Part shown: positions 6,857-12,436 of the stretch, piece after piece
Layout: every line of letters begins with the position of its first letter
Numbering within the stretch: the first letter of the stretch is position 1
DNA from: an uncultured Collinsella sp.
Lineage (GTDB): Bacteria; Actinomycetota; Coriobacteriia; Coriobacteriales; Coriobacteriaceae
DNA length: 14,146 nucleotides
Direction: 5' to 3'
Assembly: GCA_958433005.1 (NCBI GenBank)
Contig: CAUAWV010000048.1
Coordinates: 1-14,146, forward strand
The notes under the pieces: model-generated
What the model was told of the DNA's origin: nothing
Databases searched by the model: none
Seen by the model: only the letters and a program-made list of their open reading frames with translations
Translations under genes and position numbers: made by a program

Positions 6857-8098
6857 ATGACGAAAGGTCTGCACGTGCCTTCCGAGATCGGCAAGCTCAG
6901 GAAGGTCTGCCTGCACCGTCCCGGCGACGAGCTCCTCAACCTGCCGCCCGACGAGCTCGAGCGACTCCTGTTCGACGACGTCCCGTTCCTGGAGGTCGCG
7001 CAGCAGGAGCACGACACCTTCGCCCAGATCCTTAAGGACCAGGGCGTGGAGGTGCTCTACCTCGAGAACCTCGTCGCAGAGGTGTTCGACCAGGTCCCCG
7101 GCGCCCGCGCCGAGTTCACCGACCAGTACATCGCCGAGGCAGGCATCCGCGGCCAGCAGATGCCGCAGATCGTCCGCGAGAAGCTGGACTCCATCGAGGA
7201 CAACCTCGAGTTCGTCAAGAAGACCATGGCCGGCATGACCAAGGCCGAGATCGACATGCCCCTCACGGCGTCCACGACCCTCGACTCCCTGGTCAACTCC
7301 GAGTCCGAGTCCGACCTGATCATCGACCCGATGCCCAACCTCTACTTCACCCGCGACCCGTTCGCGGTCGTCGGCGAGGGCGTCAACCTCAACCGCATGT
7401 ACTCGGTCACCCGCAACCGCGAGACCCTGTACGGCAAGTACGTCTTCAAGTACCACCCCGACTACAAGGACGTCTCCCTGTATTTCCGCCGCGACTGCCA
7501 GTTCCACACCGAGGGCGGCGACGTGCTGAACATCAACGAGAAGACCCTCGCCGTCGGCATCTCCCAGCGCACCCAGGCCGCCGCGATCGACGTCATGGCC
7601 CAGAACATCTTCTGGAACTCCGACTCCAAGGTCGAGCGCATCCTGGCCTTCGACATCCCGGTCTCCCGCGCCTTCATGCACCTCGACACGGTCTTCACTC
7701 AGATCGACGTCGATAAGTTCACGATCCACCCCGCCATCATGGGCACCCTGCGCGTCTACGAGCTGACCGCCGGCAAGAACCCGGGCGACGTGAACATCCG
7801 CCTGATCGAGGACACCCTCGAGCACGTCCTGGAGGACGCCACCGGCGTTGACCAGGTCAAGCTGATCCCCTGCGGCGGCGGCGACCCGATCGCGGCCTCC
7901 CGCGAGCAGTGGAACGACGGCTCCAACACCCTGTGCGTCGAGCCCGGCAAGATCTGCGTCTACGCCCGCAACACCGTCACCAACGACGTGCTGTACAAGG
8001 AGGGCCTGGACCTTCTCGTCGTGCCCTCCGCCGAGCTCTCCCGCGGCCGTGGCGGCCCGCGCTGCATGAGCATGCCCTTCTGGCGCGAGGACCTCTAA
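6857..8098 (+). CDS. arcA: Arginine deiminase, copy 1
   Basis: This 413-residue cytosolic enzyme hydrolyses L-arginine to L-citrulline and ammonia, the first step of the ADI pathway. Catalytic residues are visible: Asp167 in FTRDP, Glu219 in FHTEGGD, His275 and Asp277 in FMHLDTVF, and the nucleophile Cys403 in GPRCMSMPF. The length is normal. The ATG follows AGGAGG by two bases, very close but with a long complementary stretch. The protein is identical to that of copy 2 (9947-11188), and the DNA differs by one silent base (T at 8050, C at 11140). Codons end almost always in G or C, suggesting high expression. It has its own activator-type promoter and is followed by hairpins and an aminotransferase gene, so it probably forms a transcript separate from arcA2-arcB. 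Confidence 0.98.
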   Translation: MTKGLHVPSEIGKLRKVCLHRPGDELLNLPPDELERLLFDDVPFLEVAQQEHDTFAQILKDQGVEVLYLENLVAEVFDQVPGARAEFTDQYIAEAGIRGQQMPQIVREKLDSIEDNLEFVKKTMAGMTKAEIDMPLTASTTLDSLVNSESESDLIIDPMPNLYFTRDPFAVVGEGVNLNRMYSVTRNRETLYGKYVFKYHPDYKDVSLYFRRDCQFHTEGGDVLNINEKTLAVGISQRTQAAAIDVMAQNIFWNSDSKVERILAFDIPVSRAFMHLDTVFTQIDVDKFTIHPAIMGTLRVYELTAGKNPGDVNIRLIEDTLEHVLEDATGVDQVKLIPCGGGDPIAASREQWNDGSNTLCVEPGKICVYARNTVTNDVLYKEGLDLLVVPSAELSRGRGGPRCMSMPFWREDL

Positions 8099-8106
8099 GG
8101 TTTTCA

Positions 8107-8152
8107 AAGACCCGTATAGGTCTTAATACATACATCTAGCTGACGTTAGATG
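8107..8152 (+). other. Two small hairpins after arcA1
   Basis: AAGACC (8107-8112) pairs with GGTCTT (8119-8124), and CATCTA (8133-8138) pairs with TAGATG (8147-8152). Each stem has 6 bp and neither is followed by a T-run. With the larger hairpin just downstream they may protect the 3' end of the arcA1 mRNA or weaken readthrough. Confidence 0.45.
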
Positions 8153-8158
8153 TCTCCC

Positions 8159-8192
8159 ATTGGGGCGGTGCGGGTTTTCGCGCCGCCCCAAT
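8159..8192 (+). terminator. Terminator-like hairpin between arcA1 and the aminotransferase
   Basis: A 10-bp GC-rich stem (ATTGGGGCGG with CCGCCCCAAT) extends inward with a few more pairs around a TTTT-containing loop. Only CTTGT follows, so termination is probably partial. The aminotransferase starts 55 bases later without a visible promoter of its own, which fits readthrough at reduced level from the arcA1 promoter. Confidence 0.55.
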
Positions 8193-8247
8193 CTTGTATG
8201 AGGAACGTCAACACGGTTGGATGACTGCTTTTGTAAGGAGCTTGGCC

Positions 8248-9372
8248 ATGGACATTAAGACGATTGGCGTTGAGGAATGGCTCAACGTTTGGGAGAAGAG
8301 CGCCACGTGGGACATCGCCCAGTCGACGATCTCGTCGCTCACCATGGGCGAGCTGCGCGCGCTCGATGAGCAGGACGGCGCCACGTTCTACGAGCGCCTG
8401 GACCGCGAGAAGATGAACTACGGCTGGATCGAGGGCTCTCCGGAGTTTAAGGCCGAGGTTGCCAAGCTGTATCGTCGCGAGGTCAATCCCGATCACATTC
8501 TGCAGACCAATGGCTGCACGGGCGCTAACCTCAACGCCATCATGGCCGTGGTCGAGCCCGGCGACCATGTCATCGCCGAGTGGCCCACCTACGCGCCGCT
8601 CTACGAGATTCCGCGTACGCTCGGTGCCGAGGTCGAGTATTGGGAGCTTCGCGAGGAGCTTGGCTGGAGGCCCGATATCGAGGAGCTTAAGCGCTTGGTG
8701 CGTCCCAATACCAAGCTCATCTGCATTAACAACGCATCGAACCCCATCGGAACGGTGCTCGATGCCGATACGCTCGGCCAGATTGCCGAGATCGCCCGTT
8801 CGGCTGGCGCCTATGCTCTGTGCGACGAGGTGTACCTGCCGCTTGAGAACACCAAGGCCTTTATGTCGATGGTCGACATGTACGAGAAGGCCATTGTCAC
8901 CAACTCGGTGTCCAAGACCTATTCGACGCCTGCGGCCCGCGTGGGCTGGGTCGTGGCCGACGAAGAGGTGTCCAACCGCATCCGCACCTACCGCGACTAC
9001 ACCATGATCTGCGGCGGCGTGTTCAACGATGCCCTGGCGACCTACGTGCTCGAGCACAAGGACAAGATTCTCGAGCGCAATCGCAAGATCGTGTTTGGCA
9101 ACCGCGATATCGCGCAGGCTTGGATCGATACGCAGCATCGCGTTTCCTGGACGGCCCCGCAGGGAATATCAACCTCGTTTATCCAGCTGGATATTCCCGA
9201 GGATGACGAGGAATTCTGTAAGCGCCTGTTGGCCGAGAGGGGAGTGCTGCTGGTCCCCGGTAGCCGCTTTGAGCTTCCCTGCGGCGCACGCCTGGGCTAC
9301 TGCGCGAGCGAAGACGTTCTTCGCGAGGGCCTGAGGCTTTTGGGCGAGGCACTGGCGGAGTTCGATCGCTAG
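8248..9372 (+). CDS. arcT: PLP-dependent aminotransferase of the ADI locus (ArcT-like)
   Basis: This 374-residue fold-type I aminotransferase (class I/II) acts in the cytosol. Visible signatures are Asn165 in NNASNPIG, Asp193 and Tyr196 in CDEVY, the PLP-binding Lys223 in SVSKTYS, and Arg348 in ARLGY as the likely substrate carboxylate contact. The ATG at 8248 is preceded by AAGGAG at 8-base spacing; earlier in-frame ATGs lack this. Putative transaminases called ArcT occur in some ADI operons, for example in Lactobacillus sakei, and I infer the name from that context. Candidate substrates are ornithine, citrulline, arginine or alanine-like donors. Sequences of this type are also sometimes annotated as capreomycidine synthase-like, but no antibiotic genes are present here. 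The gene lies between two identical arcA copies and ends at a strong terminator. The enzyme class is secure and the substrate is unknown. Confidence 0.8.
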   Translation: MDIKTIGVEEWLNVWEKSATWDIAQSTISSLTMGELRALDEQDGATFYERLDREKMNYGWIEGSPEFKAEVAKLYRREVNPDHILQTNGCTGANLNAIMAVVEPGDHVIAEWPTYAPLYEIPRTLGAEVEYWELREELGWRPDIEELKRLVRPNTKLICINNASNPIGTVLDADTLGQIAEIARSAGAYALCDEVYLPLENTKAFMSMVDMYEKAIVTNSVSKTYSTPAARVGWVVADEEVSNRIRTYRDYTMICGGVFNDALATYVLEHKDKILERNRKIVFGNRDIAQAWIDTQHRVSWTAPQGISTSFIQLDIPEDDEEFCKRLLAERGVLLVPGSRFELPCGARLGYCASEDVLREGLRLLGEALAEFDR

Positions 9373-9382
9373 GATTCCGACG

Positions 9383-9416
9383 ATCTTCGAGGGCCTTATC
9401 CAAATTGGCCGAAGAT
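9383..9416 (+). other. Hairpin just after the aminotransferase stop
   Basis: ATCTTCG (9383-9389) pairs with CGAAGAT (9410-9416), with further GGC/GCC pairing inside. It stands directly before the main terminator and probably stabilises the mRNA end. No T-run follows it. Confidence 0.45.
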
Positions 9417-9423
9417 AATCGAA

Positions 9424-9462
9424 AACGGACCCGTTTCCCTAGGGGAAGCGGGTTCGTTTTTC
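9424..9462 (+). terminator. Strong intrinsic terminator after the aminotransferase
   Basis: A stem of AACG, ACCCG and TTCCC on one side pairs with GGGAA, CGGGT and CGTT on the other. It has two single mismatches and a 3-nt loop, and runs into TTTTTCT. This is a classic rho-independent terminator, and it separates the arcA1-arcT transcript from the arcA2 region. Confidence 0.88.
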
Positions 9463-9541
9463 TATACCGAGAAGTCAAGTTGTTACAAATGGGGCCGTAA
9501 AGCGAGCCGGTATCCGCTGGGCCTTATACTGAGCTTCCGGT

Positions 9542-9568
9542 GAACGGTATCAAGCGTCTGGTAAACGG
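9542..9568 (-). promoter_or_regulatory. Inverted pair of CCGTTY boxes, 21 bp apart
   Basis: Read on the minus strand, CCGTTT (9568-9563) and CCGTTC (9547-9542) lie 21 bp apart, the same spacing as in the two arcA promoters but in opposite orientation. The plus-strand forms are GAACGG and AAACGG. It may be an upstream binding site for the same regulator, about 250 bp before the arcA2 promoter boxes. Confidence 0.4.
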
Positions 9569-9583
9569 TAATTTGTTTACCAG
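9558..9583. promoter_or_regulatory. Perfect palindromic operator-like site
   Basis: CTGGTAAAC (9558-9566) and GTTTACCAG (9575-9583) are perfect 9-bp inverted arms around an 8-base AT-rich spacer. This is typical of a dimeric transcription factor site. It overlaps one of the inverted CCGTTY boxes. No regulator gene is in the window. Confidence 0.5.
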
Positions 9584-9607
9584 AAATGAATAGGACAAAC
9601 TTTTTTC

Positions 9608-9622
9608 TGAATAAAAATGAAA
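9608..9622. promoter_or_regulatory. Possible ArgR/AhrC-type operator upstream of arcA2
   Basis: TGAATAAAAATGAAA matches the AhrC consensus core (TGAATAAAAAT then KCA) closely apart from the C. The counterpart upstream of arcA1 lies at 6497-6510. A further dyad follows at 9639-9660. Assignment to ArgR is inference. Confidence 0.4.
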
Positions 9623-9798
9623 ATGGTTGAGACGCGGCATGAATCGCTGATTCTATTCATAGCTTTATTAGAAATATGCAATTTGAGGGTGGTTTAATAA
9701 AGTTAAGTTCCATTTGTTATTTGGACTGAAAACGCGTTTTAGCACGTAAATACACTTTATTATATCAAAGTGTGCCATGCGTGAAGTATATGTGTATG

Positions 9799-9864
9799 CC
9801 GTTCACCCCTCATATAAAACCGTTCGGGGGCGAGGTGGAAGTATGGACTGATTTTGGATATAAA
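9799..9864 (+). promoter_or_regulatory. arcA2 promoter with paired CCGTTC boxes
   Basis: CCGTTC occurs at 9799 and 9820, 21 bp apart as at arcA1. The 21-base block 9820-9840 is identical to 6731-6751, and TTTGGATATAA recurs at 9853-9863. TATAAA (9859-9864) is the probable -10, again 39 bp after the second CCGTTC. The -35 position holds only TGGAAG. The bases between these blocks differ from arcA1, so the shared parts appear to be under selection. Confidence 0.65.
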
Positions 9865-9870
9865 TATGTC

Positions 9871-9946
9871 GTCAGCAATAACGCCTCACACGGAGGGGCG
9901 CTAACGAATCGGCCCTGACAGGGGCCCGAAAGAAAGGTAGGAGGCC
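9871..9946 (+). promoter_or_regulatory. arcA2 structured leader (two hairpins and strong RBS)
   Basis: It opens with the same GTCAGCAA as arcA1. Hairpin 1 pairs CGCCTC (9882-9887) with GGGGCG (9895-9900), with one T-G pair and an ACACGGA loop. Hairpin 2 pairs TCGGCCCT (9909-9916) with AGGG and CCGA (9920-9929), with a 3-nt loop and a two-base bulge. AGGAGG (9939-9944) precedes the ATG. The last 24 bases are identical to the arcA1 leader. Confidence 0.55.
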
Positions 9947-11188
9947 ATGACGAAAGGTCTGCACGTGCCTTCCGAGATCGGCAAGCTCAGGAAGGTCTGC
10001 CTGCACCGTCCCGGCGACGAGCTCCTCAACCTGCCGCCCGACGAGCTCGAGCGACTCCTGTTCGACGACGTCCCGTTCCTGGAGGTCGCGCAGCAGGAGC
10101 ACGACACCTTCGCCCAGATCCTTAAGGACCAGGGCGTGGAGGTGCTCTACCTCGAGAACCTCGTCGCAGAGGTGTTCGACCAGGTCCCCGGCGCCCGCGC
10201 CGAGTTCACCGACCAGTACATCGCCGAGGCAGGCATCCGCGGCCAGCAGATGCCGCAGATCGTCCGCGAGAAGCTGGACTCCATCGAGGACAACCTCGAG
10301 TTCGTCAAGAAGACCATGGCCGGCATGACCAAGGCCGAGATCGACATGCCCCTCACGGCGTCCACGACCCTCGACTCCCTGGTCAACTCCGAGTCCGAGT
10401 CCGACCTGATCATCGACCCGATGCCCAACCTCTACTTCACCCGCGACCCGTTCGCGGTCGTCGGCGAGGGCGTCAACCTCAACCGCATGTACTCGGTCAC
10501 CCGCAACCGCGAGACCCTGTACGGCAAGTACGTCTTCAAGTACCACCCCGACTACAAGGACGTCTCCCTGTATTTCCGCCGCGACTGCCAGTTCCACACC
10601 GAGGGCGGCGACGTGCTGAACATCAACGAGAAGACCCTCGCCGTCGGCATCTCCCAGCGCACCCAGGCCGCCGCGATCGACGTCATGGCCCAGAACATCT
10701 TCTGGAACTCCGACTCCAAGGTCGAGCGCATCCTGGCCTTCGACATCCCGGTCTCCCGCGCCTTCATGCACCTCGACACGGTCTTCACTCAGATCGACGT
10801 CGATAAGTTCACGATCCACCCCGCCATCATGGGCACCCTGCGCGTCTACGAGCTGACCGCCGGCAAGAACCCGGGCGACGTGAACATCCGCCTGATCGAG
10901 GACACCCTCGAGCACGTCCTGGAGGACGCCACCGGCGTTGACCAGGTCAAGCTGATCCCCTGCGGCGGCGGCGACCCGATCGCGGCCTCCCGCGAGCAGT
11001 GGAACGACGGCTCCAACACCCTGTGCGTCGAGCCCGGCAAGATCTGCGTCTACGCCCGCAACACCGTCACCAACGACGTGCTGTACAAGGAGGGCCTGGA
11101 CCTTCTCGTCGTGCCCTCCGCCGAGCTCTCCCGCGGCCGCGGCGGCCCGCGCTGCATGAGCATGCCCTTCTGGCGCGAGGACCTCTAA
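9947..11188 (+). CDS. arcA: Arginine deiminase, copy 2
   Basis: This encodes a 413-residue arginine deiminase identical in every residue to copy 1, so the same catalytic set applies (Asp167, Glu219, His275, Asp277, Cys403). The near-identical DNA block runs from 24 bases before the ATG (9923) to one base after the stop (11189). Outside it, the sequence shares only promoter and leader elements with copy 1. This copy begins the arcA2-arcB unit and would supply citrulline directly to the ornithine carbamoyltransferase 105 bases downstream. Two full-length copies with separate promoters suggest selection for dosage or for expression under different signals. Both copies have intact active sites, so neither is a pseudogene. 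Confidence 0.98.
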   Translation: MTKGLHVPSEIGKLRKVCLHRPGDELLNLPPDELERLLFDDVPFLEVAQQEHDTFAQILKDQGVEVLYLENLVAEVFDQVPGARAEFTDQYIAEAGIRGQQMPQIVREKLDSIEDNLEFVKKTMAGMTKAEIDMPLTASTTLDSLVNSESESDLIIDPMPNLYFTRDPFAVVGEGVNLNRMYSVTRNRETLYGKYVFKYHPDYKDVSLYFRRDCQFHTEGGDVLNINEKTLAVGISQRTQAAAIDVMAQNIFWNSDSKVERILAFDIPVSRAFMHLDTVFTQIDVDKFTIHPAIMGTLRVYELTAGKNPGDVNIRLIEDTLEHVLEDATGVDQVKLIPCGGGDPIAASREQWNDGSNTLCVEPGKICVYARNTVTNDVLYKEGLDLLVVPSAELSRGRGGPRCMSMPFWREDL

Positions 11189-11200
11189 GTCTTTCCGTTT

Positions 11201-11249
11201 CCGGTGCGGTCTCCCTACAACCGCACCGGTTTCGCCCGTCAAACGGGCG
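11201..11249 (+). other. Paired hairpins between arcA2 and arcB
   Basis: A perfect 9-bp stem (CCGGTGCGG 11201-11209 with CCGCACCGG 11221-11229) is followed by a perfect 7-bp stem with a 3-nt loop (CGCCCGT 11233-11239 with ACGGGCG 11243-11249). No T-run follows, so arcB is probably cotranscribed. The stems may mark an mRNA processing site or stabilise the arcA2 part of the message, giving unequal ArcA and ArcB output. Confidence 0.6.
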
Positions 11250-11293
11250 ACACTAATACTTACGTAATTCATTTCTTCGAAAGGAAACGAACC

Positions 11294-12289
11294 ATGGGTG
11301 TTAACCTCTCCGGCCGTAGCTTCCTCAAGCTCCTCGACCTCACCACCGAGGAGATCGAGTACCTGCTCAAGCTCTCCAAGAACTTCAAGGACATGAAGCG
11401 CGCCGGCGTTCCTCACCGCTATCTCGAGGGCAAGAACATCGTCCTGCTCTTCCAGAAGACCTCCACTCGTACCCGCTGCGCCTTCGAGGTCGGCGGCATG
11501 GATCTGGGCATGGGCGTCACCTACCTCGATCCGGGTTCGTCGCAGATGGGCAAGAAGGAGTCCATCGAGGACACCGCCCGCGTTCTCGGCCGCATGTATG
11601 ACGGCATCGAGTTCCGTGGCTTTGCCCAGGACGACGTCGAGGAGCTTGCCGCTAAGTCCGGCGTGCCCGTGTGGAACGGTCTGACCACCGAGTGGCACCC
11701 CACCCAGATGCTCGCCGACATCCTGACCGTCCAGGAGAACTTCAACTACGACATCAAGGGCAAGACCCTCGTCTTCATGGGCGACTGCAAGAACAACGTC
11801 GCTCGCTCCCTCATGGTCGTCTGCTCCAAGCTCGGCATGAACTTCGTGGCCTGCGGCCCCGAGGAGTGCATGCCCGCTGACGACGTCATCGAGGCCTGCA
11901 AGCCCATCGCTGAGGCCAACGGCTGCACCATTAAGCTGACCACCGACGTCAAGGACGGCGTCACCGGCGCTGACGTTCTCTACACCGACGTGTGGGTCTC
12001 CATGGGCGAGCCCGACGAGGTCTGGGCCGAGCGCATCGCTCAGCTCACCCCGTATCGCGTTACCTCCGAGGTCATGGCTATGGCCAACCCGGGTGCCATC
12101 TTCCTGCACTGCCTGCCCAGCTTCCACGACACCAACACCACGATTGGCGCCGAGAAGTGCGAGCAGTTCGGCATCACCGAGCAGGAGGTCACTGACGAGG
12201 TCTTCGAAAGCCCCGCTTCCAAGGTCTTCGACGAGGCCGAGAACCGCATGCACACCATCAAGGCTGTCATGTACGCTACGCTCAAGTAA
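11294..12289 (+). CDS. arcB: Catabolic ornithine carbamoyltransferase
   Basis: This 331-residue cytosolic enzyme interconverts citrulline plus phosphate with ornithine plus carbamoyl phosphate. Next to arcA it should work in the catabolic direction. Visible motifs are STRTR (57-61) for carbamoyl phosphate, HPTQ (135-138), DVWVSMG (232-238) for ornithine, and HCLP (272-275) with the catalytic Cys273. The ATG at 11294 follows AAAGGAAAC at good spacing. An upstream frame extension runs back through the hairpin region and is not credible. Length matches the catabolic ArcB family. A terminator lies 16 bases downstream of the stop. The biosynthetic form ArgF is closely similar, so the catabolic role rests mainly on context. 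Confidence 0.96.
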   Translation: MGVNLSGRSFLKLLDLTTEEIEYLLKLSKNFKDMKRAGVPHRYLEGKNIVLLFQKTSTRTRCAFEVGGMDLGMGVTYLDPGSSQMGKKESIEDTARVLGRMYDGIEFRGFAQDDVEELAAKSGVPVWNGLTTEWHPTQMLADILTVQENFNYDIKGKTLVFMGDCKNNVARSLMVVCSKLGMNFVACGPEECMPADDVIEACKPIAEANGCTIKLTTDVKDGVTGADVLYTDVWVSMGEPDEVWAERIAQLTPYRVTSEVMAMANPGAIFLHCLPSFHDTNTTIGAEKCEQFGITEQEVTDEVFESPASKVFDEAENRMHTIKAVMYATLK

Positions 12290-12304
12290 GAGCATCTAGC
12301 ATCT

Positions 12305-12342
12305 CGCTCGGGGTGCATTGCTGCGCACCCCGAGCGCTTTTG
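12305..12342 (+). terminator. Intrinsic terminator after arcB
   Basis: An 11-bp perfect GC-rich stem (arms 12305-12315 and 12326-12336) is followed by CTTTTGTCT. It should end most arcA2-arcB transcripts. arcD, 95 bases on, would then depend on readthrough or an unrecognised promoter. Confidence 0.8.
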
Positions 12343-12352
12343 TCTGGTAAAA

Positions 12353-12403
12353 ATCTCGCATCAAGCGGCAGGCACGGCACGGAAGAGCCGCTTCGGGCGA
12401 GAT
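12353..12403 (+). promoter_or_regulatory. Structured arcD leader
   Basis: ATCTCGC (12353-12359) pairs perfectly with GCGAGAT (12397-12403). Inside it, AAGCGGC (12363-12369) pairs with GCCGCTT (12387-12393), separated by a symmetric 3x3 internal loop. The 17-nt apical loop contains repeated ACGG. The structure ends 34 bases before the arcD start, just upstream of its ribosome binding site. It has no T-run and may affect translation or stability. Confidence 0.55.
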
Positions 12404-12436
12404 CAGTAATTGATTTATGAAGGGGGGATGAGAACT

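Larger units (their letters stand above)
9463..9798. other. AT-rich intergenic region upstream of arcA2
   Basis: No credible gene is present. The region contains inverted CCGTTY boxes at 9542-9568, a perfect palindrome at 9558-9583, ArgR-like stretches at 9608-9622, and an inverted repeat ATGAAT (9639-9644) / ATTCAT (9655-9660) that also contains GAATC-GCT-GATTC. Composition is much more AT-rich than the genes. The concentration of dyads suggests a multi-operator control region. Confidence 0.5.

Noticed and set aside
6833..11189. Assembly artefact explaining the duplicate arcA
   Set aside because: The copies have distinct flanks on both sides, separate promoters with matched functional geometry, and one real base difference. 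Raw reads could still confirm this.
9872..12295. An 807-codon open frame on the minus strand across arcA2 and arcB, and a similar one at 6662-8107 opposite arcA1
   Set aside because: They are antisense to certain genes. Extreme G/C-ending codon use removes stop codons on the other strand. The translation is Val/Leu/Ala/Asp-rich shadow sequence without a domain or ribosome binding site.
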